DNA of 64,000 nucleotides. Origin: Leucosporidium creatinivorum (taxonomy: Eukaryota > Basidiomycota > Microbotryomycetes > Leucosporidiales > Leucosporidiaceae). Positions 1-11,258 of this stretch are shown in pieces. The stretch's first letter is position 1. The number at the start of each line of letters is the position of its first letter. The position numbers and the translations under genes were made by a program. The DNA lies in the NCBI GenBank assembly GCA_001600635.1, contig BCKL01000007.1, positions 1-64,000 on the forward strand, in the 5' to 3' direction. A model generated the notes under the pieces. It ran no database searches, was not told the origin of the DNA, and worked only from the letters and a program-made list of their open reading frames with translations.

Positions 1-3000
1 GGGGGGGGGGGGGGGGAGGAGAAGGGGAGGGGGAGAAGGCGAAGAAATGGAGTCAGCGGCCGCTCTACCCTCTCAGCAACCTCGTCTTGGTCGCTCCGCC
101 GAGGGAAACAAACAAGAAACGAGACAGCGAACAAACTCACTCCTCCACCAACGCCCTCTCGACCCTCCTCCTCTGCTCCTCTCCCAACCCATGCCCCCCC
201 TGCCCCCCTTGCCTGCTCTCCCCAGCCTCCTTCCCCTCTCCCGACCCCGCCTCCAAACTCGCCGCCAGATCCTCCACCCTCCCACCCGCCCTCCCAACCC
301 TGCTCCTCAACACTCCTTCCTCCCGTTCCAGCCGTCCAAGCTCATCAAACCATTTCCTCTCGAACGTGGACAATTGGGGCGAATGGGCGTTGATGAGCCG
401 TTGCAGGAGGCGGTCGGTGCGGGCGAGGAGGGCGAGCTGCTTCTCCTGTGCTGCTTGGAGACGGTCGGAGGTGGAGGAGGAGGGGGAGGAGGAGGGAGAG
501 GGGGAAGGCGAAGAGAGAGCCGAGAGGGATTGAACGGCGCCGAGTTGTCGCCCCAACTCCCGAAGCTGTAGCTCCAACCGACCCTGTACACTATCGACGC
601 CGGTCACGAGGTCGCGAATCTGGTTCTGCACTTGCTCGACTGTGGTGCCGAGGAAACGGAGCGTTTCGGGGGTGATTTTGAGCTCTTTGGAACCCGAGGA
701 GGAGGGGGGTTTGGGAGGGGCGAGCCGAGGGGTAGAGGAGGAGGCGTTGGGGAGAAGGGAGGAGGGGATGGAGAAGGGCGTGGAGAGGAGGGTGCGGTGG
801 CCCTCGGTGTCGTCGGCGTCTTTTGGCGAGGAGGAAGCGGCAGGGGTGAGAGCTTGGGTTGTTGCCGCCGAGTTGTCGTTGTCGGAGGAAGAAGAAGGGA
901 CGAGCGTCGAATCCACGCGAAGGGAGAGCTCGATGCCCACGAGCTGCAACTTCTCCGTCAACAGCAGCAACGAGTAGCCGAGGTAAATATCGTTGACGAC
1001 GTTGAGGCCCACCATGGGGGTGCTTGGCTCCTCCCCTCCCTCCTTCCCCTCTCCCGCGCCGGGGGTCACAGTCTTCAACACCCACGCGACGCTACTCCCC
1101 CTCCCCTTCCTCAACTCCCTCTCCACGCTCCCCTCCCCCTCCCCCTCCCCCTCCTCCTCACCGACCAACAGCGCCCTCCTCAGCCCCTCCGCCCAGCTCC
1201 TAATGCCCACACAATGCACGCCGAGCGCATGCTTGACGTAGACCGTATCCCCCGAGTAGAGTGGGTCGAGGTGGAGTGTTGGGTAATTTGTGGAGGTGAG
1301 GATGGAGTCGATGGAGGAGGAGGAGGGGAGGAGAGCGCAAAGGCCGAGGGAGATGGTTTCGTATACCAACAGCGTTGGTGGTTCGTCGATGGCCATGTCC
1401 TCGTCGTCGTCGTCTTCCGAGTCGGCGTCGGCGGTGAATCCCCTCCTCCCTCCCCCTCCTCTAGGCGTTCCCCTCGAAGCAGCGCCAGCCGAGGGGGAAG
1501 CACCACCCCACTTCCCCTCGACCTTCTCCCCCTCCACCATCATCTCCAACCTTCCATCATTCCATGCTACGACAATCACACCCATCTTCTCCCCTCCTGC
1601 TCCCCCTTCCCCTCCCTCGGCGTCTCCCCCAGAAGCGAGATAAGCGATATCCGTCGCCCTCGGTTCTTCCACTCCATTCTCCAACTCCCGCGAGCTGGGT
1701 TGGAGGAGGAACGGCCCCTGGAGGGATGGGGGGGAGGGCGAGTGGAGGGGCGTGAGGATGGAGACTACTAGCTCTTCTTCATCCTTCGGCGTCGGGGGAT
1801 TGTCGGTGGAGGAGGAGGAAGTGGGGTGTGAAGCAGAGGTGGCGAGTCGTAAGAGGGTGTTAACGTAATGTAATTGGTGGTTGTAGATCTTGCTCAGCGG
1901 GTTCTCTGCTTCTCTCCTCCCCTTCGACTTGCTCGGGTGCGTGAGGGCGAGGGATTTGGTCGGTGTGCCGAGTTGAGAGGCCGAGGAGGGGTCTGAGGTA
2001 GAGGTGAGGGACAAGTAGTCGACTTTGGACGAGACGAACGAGGCCAGCGAGTGGAGGTAGGAGAGGGGGAGGGTTCTGCTCGATTCGATTCGACCGAGGG
2101 TGAGGAGAGGAGAGGGAGGGCGAGAGAAGGGGTCAGCTAGCTTTTCGGACTTGGTAGCTTCCTTCCTTCCTTCTGCAACCGCATCTTTCCCTCCTCCTCC
2201 TTCCCTCCCTCCTCGACTCCAGACTCAAGACCCAAAGCCGAAAAAAACCCAACTCACGTCCTCCTCGGCAACACCGGACACAGCGCGACGACATCCCCAT
2301 TCCCCATCACCGCATACGCCGTAAATCTGCCCCAATCCCCCTCTCCTGCTCCCCAGCACATGCCCACCGCCCTTTGTGCCTCTTGATCATCCGCCGAGAA
2401 CCTCTTGCCTCCTCCTCCGCTGGTGGAAGAAGGAGAAGGCGAGGGGGAGAAGGAGAGCGTCTGAGAAGGCTCTTCCACCGAGTGGGTCAAAGTGTACTCC
2501 CGCAGGAGAGAGTCGGAGGTGAGGATCCAGAGGGAGGAGGAAGCGGTGCCGAGCGGGTGCCATAATGCTTGAGCAACGCGCGGTGAGCCAGGGTGCGAGT
2601 GGTAGAATTTGCCTATCTCTAGTGCTCTGTTGTCCATTTCCATCCACAGCATCAGCATCAGCAAGCGAGGGAGGAGGAGGGAGAGAGAGAGAGAGGGTCA
2701 AGGACGAACCGACATTCGATGGAACGGCTGACGGTGGAGGACCACCCTTTGCGGGGGAGGACGAGGACGAGGATCGAGTGGAGGCCTATTAAGGCTAGGA
2801 GTTTGGAGGTGGGGTTTAGGACTAGGGAGGTGATTTCGAATGGGATTGGTGGGGATGTGGTGAGGGTCTGCTCGGAGTTCCTACCGCGTTAGCTGTGCGG
2901 CAAGAGAGAGAGAGGGAGGCGGGGAGAACGCACCTTGTAATCTCCCAGCGCTACCTCTTCCTCCCATCCCTTCGCCGAGCTCTCATCCCCCGAGCACCTC

Positions 3001-3416
3001 GCTTTCACCTCCCCCAAGCTCGCGATCCTCAATTCCCTTCCCACAGCCACGACGAGATCCGTTCCTCTCACTAAGACACTCTTATTCGTCCTAATAGCTT
3101 CATCTTTCGGTGCTGACTCGGGCGCTGCTCGTGGCCGGGAGGAGGTGGAGCGCGAGACGTGGGAGGAAGCGTGTTTGGCTGGTGTTGAGGGGAAGAGACG
3201 GCGAGAAGAAGGCGAGGCGAGAGAGCTGTTGGGGTGAGAGGTAAAAGGGGAAGGGGAAGGGGGGAAGATGCTCGTTAGCCCAGGCGAGGCGGGCAGAGGC
3301 AGTTGGGAGAAGGAGGAGCGAGAAGGAGAAGGGGAGGAGGGAGCTGTTGCTGAGGGTGAGTTCGTAGGGAGGGTCAAGATGGAATGCGAAGAGAGCGCTT
3401 CTAACCACGGAGCCAT
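1..3416 (-). CDS. NUP82: Nucleoporin Nup82/Nup88, 3' end off the window
   Basis: This gene encodes a Nup82 (Nup88 in animals) type nucleoporin of the cytoplasmic-side mRNA export platform of the nuclear pore. The first exon opens at 3416 with MAPWLEALSSHSIL. The next exon (about 2700-2880) carries the family hallmark LNPTSKLLALIGLHSILVLV followed by LPRKGW. The exon around 2257-2650 continues the beta-propeller (FYHSHPGSPRVAQALWHPLG). The long exon (about 141-2076) holds the rest of the propeller and a C-terminal coiled coil (ETLRFLGTTVEQVQNQIRDL), the usual Nup82 layout. A GTGAGT donor lies at 140-135, so at least one more exon continues toward base 1 and the C-terminus is missing. Long Ser- and Gly/Glu-rich insertions interrupt the propeller. 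The first exon also carries a long Ser/Pro-rich stretch. The family call is firm; exon edges are approximate. Confidence 0.85.
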
Positions 3417-3922
3417 CCTTGCTTGCTGCTGCCTGAAGAGGTACAGACGAGTCGACGTAGGAGACGAGGTAAAGTGCCCAAGTCAAGACGTCAAGAGCTG
3501 GGAGAGCGCGTCCGGCGCAAGTTGAGAAGCGAAAGGGGGAGGGGCTTCACAGGCAGCTCGATAATATGGTACTAAGGTAATATTAGACTGGTAAAGTATA
3601 CTGCTACAACACGCTTTCCCCTCTGCCTTGCTACATCCCAAGGAGCATTCTTCGCAGCTCAGCGCCGAGCTGCTCCCTTCTCCAACACCGAGCGATTCGA
3701 CCGAGCAGCAAACAGAAAGAGCTTCTCAGCACTTGATAGCCCTCTGTACGCTCTGCGGTTGCTCCTCCTGCTTGTCGTCTCCGCCGAAGCGCGAGGGGGC
3801 GGCGCGGATCTGCTCATCGGCGTCTTTGTCAGTTCGGTCCAAGCACCTACAGCTTGAGCAGCGACTCACTCACCTATACTCTGCTGTTCCCCCTCTGCTG
3901 CTGAATCGGCATTCTAAAGCCC

Positions 3923-4403
3923 TCAGCCCCGCCTATTCTTCTCCTCCAACTCCCTCCTCGTCCTCTCAATAAACTCCTGCAGCCCATCCTTCTGCTCCCC
4001 CTTCCCCCTCCTCTGCTCCGTCCTCGGGTCATTCGTCCTGATTTCCTCCGCCTTATTTGCCTGCTCTTTCGGACTCTGCAGTTTATCCCCTTCCGCTGTG
4101 CGCGCGCCACAGTCCATCAGCTCGGGGCTCGCGTGAGAAGCAAGGGAGAGAGAGAAGAGAGAAGCAACGTACAGACCGCCTGAGCTAACGTATCGTACGC
4201 TGCATCCTGTAGACGAGAGACGGAGCCATGTGCTGCTCCTACGAGGGAGTGGAACGTAGGGGATTCGAGTAGCTGCAGCGCGAGGATCGGTCGGTCAGCT
4301 TTGGCGGGCGAGAGCGAGTGCGAAAGCCAAAGGCGAGGGCTAGGGGAAGCACCTTTTTAGTGAGGATGGCCACCAGCTGAGCTTTGACGAGGGGTCCTAA
4401 CAT
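3923..4403 (-). CDS. Small protein resembling mitochondrial Mrx7
   Basis: Three exons join in frame to about 107 residues. Exon 1 is 4403-4353 (MLGPLVKAQLVAILTKK). Exon 2 starts at 4272 (LLESPTFHSLVGAAHGSV). Exon 3 starts near 4063 and ends in a charged tail (LQEFIERTRRELEEKNRRG, then a stop). The short N-terminal hydrophobic stretch followed by P-x-F-H-x-x-V and a charged C-terminal helix resembles fungal MIOREX component 7 (Mrx7, DUF2699), a small mitochondrial protein. That match is from memory of the family and is tentative. The first intron uses an unusual GTGCTT donor. The start was chosen because it is the first ATG in frame with the downstream exons. Confidence 0.5.
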
Positions 4404-5052
4404 GCTGCAGAAGCTGCGAGTCGGGATTCGCTGCGAGAGAGCGGAGAGAGAGAGAGAGAGAGAGAGGTGCGAAGCGCGACGAAGCAGGGGTTGGCTCCTG
4501 CCACATTCGAGGCGAGCTGCTGGCAGCTCGAGTTTCTAGCGACATACAGCACACACACACGGCTCGAGGTCCCTGCTCCCACTACCGACTAACTTACCGA
4601 CCTACATTGTTCTCTCGCTCGCTGTACGTGTCCGTCTCTCTCTCTCTCTCTCGAACGACCGACCGACTGGCTGGACTTGCTCACTCTTGCTTGTGCAGCT
4701 ACAAGCAGAGTAGCAGGAGATTCTGTGAGTGGCCTCGGCCGGCCTCACCCTCCGCTCTGCTGGTGATCGCTCATTCCGTCTTGCCTACAGCACGCTCGAC
4801 TCGACTCGAACTCGGCCCTCCGCAAACCGACACTGGCAGCTCGACGCGCGCGACCTTGAAGGCTGTTCCCGCTGAGCCGTTTCGAGCTCTGTACGTTCTT
4901 CTTCAACCCCACCATTTTTCATCCACCTCTCTTGCTCTTGCTGACCCACCCGCTCTCCGCGCGCCAGCCCTCTCTCGGGCCGGCCCTACCTCGCTAAATA
5001 GCTCTCATCCCTCGGCCCCCCCACCCCCCCTCCCCCGTCCTCCTCCTGCAGC
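4404..5052. other. Intergenic, CT/GA microsatellites
   Basis: No gene is supported here. The stretch lies between the minus-strand Mrx7-like start and a possible plus-strand exon, so it may hold divergent promoters. A GA-rich microsatellite lies at about 4436-4466 and a CT tract at about 4637-4654. Open frames here are Ser/Arg/Pro-rich low-complexity translations without recognisable domains. Confidence 0.5.
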
Positions 5053-5274
5053 ATGCCGCGCCGCCTAACCGCCCCCTCCTCGCTTAATCTATCGCTACCT
5101 GGCGCCTCCCCCCTGCATCAGCAGCCCGTCCCGCGCGGCGGCCCTTCCTCGCTCTTCAAGATGCCCGAGCCGCCCGCTGAGGTGTGGGTCGGGGCGGTGA
5201 GGAGTAGGAGCGGGATTACGGGGGTTGTTTTGGGGAGTATGCCAGTGTTGGGTCAGGGGGCGGAGAAGGTGTGA
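5053..5274 (+). pseudogene. Possible orphan first exon
   Basis: An open frame begins MPRRLTAPSSLNLSLPGASP and runs to VLGSMPVLGQGAEK, where a GTGAGG donor-like sequence (about 5271) leads straight into the long G tract. Third-position GC use looks coding, but no downstream exon in a matching frame could be found before the RING gene cluster begins. I do not recognise the protein. It may be the 5' stump of a gene whose remainder was displaced when the cluster arrived, or simply a chance frame in a promoter. Confidence 0.25.
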
Positions 5275-5277
5275 GGG

Positions 5278-5280
<3 letters not shown>

Positions 5281-5361
<81 letters not shown>
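5281..5361. repeat. 81-nt uninterrupted poly-G tract
   Basis: Positions 5281-5361 are all G, preceded by a G-rich run ending in a single A at 5280 and followed by purine-rich GGA repeats. Such a tract could form stacked G-quadruplexes. It is also the signature of no-signal base calls in two-colour Illumina chemistry, so the length cannot be trusted. The window itself begins with 16 Gs. Confidence 0.9.
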
Positions 5362-5362
<1 letters not shown>

Positions 5363-6046
5363 GGGAGGAGAAGGAGGAGGGGGTCGGCTGAGGCTGGCGC
5401 TGGAGGGTGGCACTGGGAAGGGAGCACAGGGTTTGCCAGTGCTCCGGCGTTTGATTGGAACGTGTAGCAGGGAGCTGGACTCTCTGTCAAGCTTGGCTCT
5501 GGCTGCGAGCGAGGAGGAGGAGGAGAGACAGAGCAAGGCTCGGCGCAAGCTTCCGAATCCCCAGCTCTCCCAGCTCCTCAGCTCCAACTGGACTGGCTCG
5601 CCACCTCTCTCCTTCTACCACCACACACAACATCCTCTTACCAACCTGTCTCTGCACAGCTCAGCGCAGCGCCAGACGCTTCTTCCCAGCTGGCCCTCTT
5701 CTTTCGAGCTCGCGCCCTGCGTTCGTGCTTGGTCTCCTGAGCCACGCGAGGCGGGAAGGTCAGGAAACACTTATCCGGCGCCAACAAAAGTAGCTACAGT
5801 ACAGAGCAGTCTAGTCGCATCTCTACGGAAGCTGGAGAGCCAGCTGAACGCGGCAGATTGCGAGCTCGGCGCGGCGCTCGTCGATGAGTCTTAAGAAATT
5901 GGGATCGCTCGTTCGACGCTACAAAGCGGCTGGGCGGCTCCTCACAAGTCCTGAAGGATTGTGAAGCTTCGGAACCAAATGCGAAGTCGACGGCTGCGCT
6001 GCTGCTGCTCGACTCGGAAGTAAGCCAGAAGCCTTCGGGAACAGAA
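5362..6046. other. Intergenic, no gene seen
   Basis: Between the G tract and the first RING gene promoter box I see no domain-bearing frame. A short CTCGGCG-rich stretch near 5860-5880 resembles intergenic DNA elsewhere in the cluster. Confidence 0.4.
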
Positions 6047-6070
6047 TCGGCGCCGAGCTTCGCAGCGAGA
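6047..6070 (+). promoter_or_regulatory. 24-bp cluster box upstream of RING gene A
   Basis: This 24-mer begins with the palindrome TCGGCGCCGA and continues GCTTCGCAGCGAGA. It occurs identically at 10995-11018 (+), 23250-23227 (-) and 30397-30374 (-), always some 240-270 bases upstream of the split start codon of a RING-TRAF gene and in the same orientation as the gene. The segment between box and gene is also conserved (GTGAGCTCAGCG, then a CTCTTGCRCTTCGACC-like stretch). A role as promoter or upstream element is inference. Confidence 0.6.
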
Positions 6071-6318
6071 GGGCGGGGGGACGATGGAGCGACACGGTCT
6101 CGTACAGTGAGCTCAGCGACCGGAGAGGCTATTTCGGAAGCTTGATAGCCGAATCTTCAGCTGGGAGAGCTAGCTCAGCTCGCCTCTCCATTCCCTGTCA
6201 ACTTCGAGCTCGACACTCGCCTCGTCTCTTGCACTTCGACCTCTCGCTCGTTTCCAGCTTCGACTTGATTCTCGCCATTCTTTAGAGCTCTAGAAGAGCT
6301 ACAGCAACATCTCTACCT

Positions 6319-7692
6319 AGTAAGTCTGCTCTCCAGTCTCCTACAGCGCCCGCTGCTGCACGTTGCGAGCTGCTCGAGCGCAAGCTGACTTCGCTCTCGC
6401 TTCTCAAACAGTGGGGATCGACTTTGACCTCTTCCTCGACGATGTAGGAGATGAGCTGATCTGTACATGTAAGCTTGCACCTCAATCGAACGCTCGCCGA
6501 CGTTTGAACTGACCAGCCCTGCTCGTTTCTAGTTTGCCACGAAGTCATCGACCGAGCCACCCTCAGCGGCTGCACGATCTCTCACGCCTACTGCGAGGGC
6601 TGCTGGTTTGATTGGGTGGGGAGACAACCGAGGGCGAGATCACCTGCCCCGACTGTAGGGAGGTCGTCGCCGAGGAGGGCTCTGTAGGGCTGCTGCTGCT
6701 GGATCGGATGGTGGGGAGATTGAGGTGAGTCGCCACTCGTATAAGCGGTAGGAAGCAGGGTAGATAACACTGAGAGCTAATGCCTGGCGATGGGATACAG
6801 GGTCAAGTGCCAGTACGGCGAATGCGAGTGGAAGGGCGAGTACTCGGAGCTCGGTGCNCACGTCGAGACCGCTGTACGTCTCTCTGCGCTAGATCGAGCG
6901 GNTGGGTAAGCTTCCTAAAGCGCATCGATCGTCTTCAACAGTGCCAGTACGAACCCAAGCCTTGCACCAACGCCAACCGAGGGGCTGCCGAGCTCAGGTG
7001 GTCCCCTTGAACGCCGAGATGCACCTCAAGCACGATTGCGAGTACACCAGGATCTCGTGTCCTCGCGGAGGCCGCGATTGTGGAGGAACGGGCAAGGGCG
7101 TGTACCTTCGTATCGAGGCAGTAGCGCATGCTTCGGTCTGCGAGCAGCACAAGTGAGCTCTCTTGCTTGCGCCTCTACAACGCTTGCCCACTNACAGCTC
7201 NCCNACAGATGCCCCACCCCACGCTGCACTACCATTGGCCTCTTCTCCATGATCAAAGAGCACCGTCGCGGCTGCGAAGCCATCGACCTCGCCCGTTCTC
7301 AAGCCGAGGCAAGGTGCGCCGAGTTGGAGCGCGATAACGAGATGCTCAGCAGCAAGAACAAGTCGCTCGAAGACAAGGTCAAGAAGCTGGAGCCCGAGCT
7401 CAAACCAAGGAGGGATCTCGAGCAGCCCCAGCTTCAGCCTCACCCTCCTCCAGCGCTTCGACTCGGCACTTTTCTGAAGCGCGGCGCCGACCAGCTCGAC
7501 AACGACAAGCAGCAGGTGAGCTCCAGCTCGTCGTTTTGACCTCTCGGAGTTGATCGCTGAACTCGGTCTTTCGGACAGGGTGAGGGGGATCCCGGCCCGC
7601 CGCCTCGCCGAAAGCCTCGTCCTCCTCCTCAGGCGACGCCCATGCACAAGGCCTTCCCTCCGCATCACCTCCGTCGTGTGGCTAAAGAGTAG
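6319..7692 (+). pseudogene. RING-TRAF zinc-finger gene A (disrupted)
   Basis: This is a paralogue of a family encoding RING plus TRAF-type zinc-finger proteins, probable E3 ubiquitin ligases. The A of the start codon is at 6319 and TG at 6412-6413, across an intron. Exon 2 (to 6468) and exon 3 (from 6533) make the RING: CTFC, GCTISHAYCEGC, then CPDC. The zinc-finger block follows (KCQYGECEWKGEYSELGAH; CPRGGRDCGG; VCEQHKCPT), then a coiled coil and a basic Pro-rich tail (PGPPPRRKPRPPP) ending at a TAG at 7690-7692. Two one-base-short frameshifts break it: one near 6630 inside the RING, before the last Cys pair, and one near 6978 before GCRAQVV. Single Ns lie at 6857, 6902, 7193, 7201 and 7204. 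Either it is a decayed copy or the consensus is poor. Confidence 0.7.
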
Positions 7693-9375
7693 TGAGCGCT
7701 GGTGTTCAACAATGCATTCAGGTTTGCGCTTGTACATGCCGCGAGGCCACTTGACGAGAGATCATCGAGCCGCGGCAGCGAACGAACGCTCGGCGTTGAC
7801 GAGCTCCGGCTTCACCGTCTCTTCAGAGCTCGAATCGGTGCTCTGGCAGGTGTTCTGGCATCTCAATACTCGTNTANCGGCTGCTTGCGAACCTTTACGN
7901 TGAGCAGGGCAGACTGTGAGGAGGGCGGAGAGAAGCAAACGCTCGGCGCCGAGGTCCTCAGCAAGCTGTGAAGGGAGCACAAAGCACGCCGGGGAGCTCA
8001 GAGAGCTAGAGAAAGAGTGCCTGTATAGTTCCGAGCGGCTGAGCTACTCGAAAGAGCTCACTGAGCTGCCTGTAGCCTTCTCAGCTCCCTCATCTCGGTC
8101 GAAAGCTGGGAGCTCGGTCTTGCTCTGCTCTAAGACACAGCTTTCGATGGTCTACTTCGAGTGATCTGATAGCAGACTCAAACAGCGTGAGCTTCTAGTG
8201 CCGCCCGCCATCTCCTCTCCTGCACCTCTGCAGACCTCGCCCCCCCCCCTTCTCTTCTCTCCCACTGGCCGACTTGCAAGTCCGAGCTGCTCCTTTGCTC
8301 TCTCCCTCTCTCCTCATCTTTACCTCGTCTCGTCAGCTACGACGCCTATTCGACTTGTAATCAGCTACAACTTCAGCTCTACACACATAACCACCTACAG
8401 CACCCGCTCGCCTCTCCCTCTCATCTCCTCCGCCTCTCCCTCGCCCGCTCTCTCTGATCGCTACAGCTGCCACCCTCTCCTCTCCTATTCGGCACAACAA
8501 CAGCTCACCACTCGCGATTCGCCCTCGAACAAACTACAACTTGGCACGGTTCAGCTCAACAGACTGGGAAGGGGAGTGAGGGAGCAGCGGGAGAGGGAGA
8601 GGTCTGAGAGGTGAGTGACAGCGAGTGGGATGACGTGCTACAGCTGGAGGTTGGTACAGTGTGTGCTGGGAGGACCTGAGGAATAGACTACAGAACAGCA
8701 GCTGGTAGCGTCCAACCGCTCACTCGCTCTCCGTTGTCCGCTTGCTGTAGCACAAGCTGCGGCGGGCGGCGGCGGTATTAGCTGTGGTATCGATGCTACA
8801 CCTCTTGCCCGCTCTGCTGCAGCTCAGCGCTCAGCTCCGATTGAGCAGCCTCGACTCGACCACGCTCTCAAACGGGCGCGTCCTCGTTCAGCTGGCAGCT
8901 GGGCAGGGGAGGGCTCGTTATGGTTGGCATGATCGTTCAGCTACTAACCTTTACTGGGGGGACGAGTGTACTGCTCCAGGCTCGTCGGGGACCCGCCAGC
9001 TATAGCTCACTAGCCGAGCCGAGTGTTCGCTTCGCCTCACCTTCGCTGGGCTCTCCTCCTCGGGAGCGAAGGATGGATAGTAGTGATGGTTTGATGTAGT
9101 GGTGAGAATCATAAGGCTTACCCGTCGCTCCAGACCTTGAGCCTCTCAAGGAAGCCCTGCGCCAGGTTCGGCGCGTTCTCACTCTCGCCGAGCAGGACTC
9201 GACCTCACGACTCGGCGCTGCTTCCTCGTAGCTGAGATGCGAGGGGCCACTCCGTTCGCCTTCGGGTCGAGCAGCTGTTGGCCAAGCTGTTGTAGTCCCT
9301 ATACGCTGGCAGCTTAGCGCAGCCGAACGTTCTCGCATTGAGCGCCGAGCTTCTTTCACTGCAGTGGGCGAGGCG
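6319..9375. repeat. Left arm, outer part of giant inverted repeat
   Basis: Each base x here pairs with base 34723-x on the other strand (right arm 25348-28404). From about 6515 to 9335 the arms differ at only a handful of bases. From 6319 to 6515, and from 9335 inward, differences are frequent. The arm contains RING gene A and about 1.7 kb of apparently non-coding DNA with a run of Cs near 8240. Single Ns at 7193, 7201, 7204, 7874, 7877 and 7900 lie at exactly mirrored positions in the right arm. Confidence 0.9.
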
Positions 9376-10682
9376 GGCGCTCTAAGCTTGGTTGACACTC
9401 TGCTGTAGTGCTTTTTGAACGCGATTGGGAGCTGCGGAGTATCCATGCAAAGTGACTTGCCGTGTTCGCTGGCTCAGTTCGTCCCGGCGCCGACTTTGCC
9501 CGTCTCCCGCCACGAAGATGGGCAAGTCTGCTGTCGGGGGCACGTTGCTCTTGTGTTATTGCTAAGGCTCTCCCAGCTGATCTGCAGGCCGGGCAGGACG
9601 TGCGTGGCTTGCCTCGGCGCCTAGGCTAGCGCTGCCTCGCTCGGCTTTGGCTGAGTCTGAGCGGGGTGCGCCTGCTCCGCTGCTCGTAGGTGGTCGCTAT
9701 CAGCTCCGGCCCACACTACTGGCCTGCTCACGGAGCAGCAGTTGTCGACCCACTCGGCGTTCTCTCGAGTTCGGCGCCCTCTCGTTCGCGGCGCGGGCTG
9801 GTCTCACTCAGGACTGATCGCGCGCGATGCTTCGAGCGGCTTCGCTTGGGAGCTGTGCGTCTTATCGCTGCACGCTTGACCAGCTGCTACAGACTCGCAA
9901 GCTCAGCAGCGGCGGAGCGACCACTCTGCGACGATCTCGTCTCTGCACCTGAAGGGGCAGGGGAGGGCTTCGCTCAATGGCGAAGTGTTCTGCTTCGCAA
10001 TACAGCTAGCTTGTACCAGTGATGAACTAGCCACGGTGCATAAAAGGCCTTTCAAGGGGGAGCACGTGCGAGAGCTGTTGGTGAGGAGCAGGCGGTCGAT
10101 GGCAGACCGGCGACGGCTTCCGTCAACAAAACGGAGGCTCACACACGAGCCTTTGTGGTGGCTGGTCCTGCTCATACTTTGCTGAGCGTGCATCTCGTTA
10201 TAGAGTCGCTCGACTCACTGCCAACACGAGCAAGCACGGGCTCGGCGCTCGGCGCTCGCTCAGAGACGGGGCAGCGAGTGCTGCTTCGTCTCTGACAAGG
10301 CAGCAAAGCGTAGGCAGACTCTCTTCTTTCCGTCTCGTACCTCCCAAGCGTCTGGTGGGCTCTTGAGGGACGAAGGGTGGAGGGCCCGAGAAGCGAGGAA
10401 TAGCTCTCAGCGCTAGAGGCCAGTTACCCATCGGTGGTCTGCTGTACGATGCTGCCTTCGCAAACCTCTTTGCTTCGTCGTAAAGAAGCGAGCTTGGCAT
10501 CTCGGGCAGTGAGGATGAGCAGCTTGGGCGTGCTCGGCGCAGGACGTCATCGGAGATGGCTTGCTTCCCAAGTTTCTTGCACCTGAGGCTCTCTTTTGCA
10601 CCATCTGTATCTGATGCTTCCCAACCTCATCGCTGTTCGGCTCTCAGAATCCCTGAACCTAACCTCCTCAACGCTGGCCGCT
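7693..10682. other. Gene-free DNA between RING genes A and B
   Basis: No protein domain was recognised in any frame. The first 1.7 kb belongs to the near-identical arm. The rest (about 9376-10600) is a diverged mirror of 23700-25350. For example, CTCAGTTC at 9473 pairs with 25258, GGGGAGGGCTTCGCT near 9960 pairs with 24296-24282, and GCTCGACTCACT near 10206 pairs with the region near 24050. The decay suggests it is under no coding constraint. It may be intergenic DNA or an old unrecognised element. Confidence 0.5.
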
Positions 10683-11258
10683 AGGATGCTCGGCGCTCCC
10701 TCAGTATCGCCCTTCTGCTCTCGTATAATGCTGTATGTAGCTTCCTCCCCCCGTCCCTCGTTTTATGACATGTTTCTGTGCCCCACCCTCTTTCCCCCCT
10801 GCATAAGACTCCGAAATCAGCTTGCGTTTCCTCGGCTGAGTTACAGTTCGGCGAAGGAGAGAGAAGCGCGAGGGAGCAAGACGTCGGATGAGCTCGGCTC
10901 GGGACGACGGAGGGTCAAAGCCGGCATCTGTAGCTGCTTCCAAGCTCAGTGCAGCGGCTCAGAGGATGCTGAGCGACTGCAGCAAGCATTTCAGTCGGCG
11001 CCGAGCTTCGCAGCGAGAAGGTGAGAGAGCGACAGGGTAGCGTAAAGTGAGCTCAGCGAGCGGAGAGGTCATCTCGGAAGCGGGATAGCCCAATCTCCAG
11101 GTCGGAGAACCACCTGCAGTCACCTCAGCCCGCCTCTCTCTCTCCCGGTCGACTTCGAGCTCGAACCTCGCCCCGTCTCTTGCGCTTCGACCTCTCACAC
11201 GCTTCCAGCTTAGACTCGCCAGCTCGCCACTCGCGACTTCACAGCAGCTACAGGAGCC
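10683..11258 (+). promoter_or_regulatory. Conserved upstream module of RING gene B
   Basis: This 5' region aligns by eye with the upstream regions of genes E (about 22987-23580) and F (about 30137-30710). Shared landmarks in order are GATGCTCGGCGCTC, ATAATGCTGTATGTAGCTTC, CATAAGACTC, the 24-bp box (10995-11018), GTGAGCTCAGCGAGCGGAG, and a stretch ending near CGCTTCGACCTCTCACACGC. The copies therefore duplicated with at least 0.55 kb of upstream DNA. Promoter or 5'UTR function is inferred from position. Confidence 0.6.
10995..11018 (+). promoter_or_regulatory. 24-bp cluster box upstream of RING gene B
   Basis: Identical to the boxes at 6047-6070 (+), 23227-23250 (-) and 30374-30397 (-). It lies 241 bases before the split start codon of gene B. 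Confidence 0.6.

Noticed and set aside
642-1771. Long plus-strand frames across the Nup82 gene
   Set aside because: They are shadows of the minus-strand exon and translate to repetitive Gly/Arg/Glu.
5271-5894. Glycine-repeat protein across the G tract
   Set aside because: The poly-Gly (or poly-Pro on the other strand) comes only from the homopolymer, whose length is doubtful.
8198-9446. Long open frames in the gene-free part of the left arm, repeated at 25268-26525
   Set aside because: They are Ser/Leu/Arg-rich, show no domain, have better-looking rivals in other frames, and their apparent conservation only reflects arm identity.
9400-10600. A separate old transposable element in the decayed inner arms
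   Set aside because: Only mirror-image homology to 23700-25350 was found. No transposase, reverse transcriptase or terminal structure could be read.
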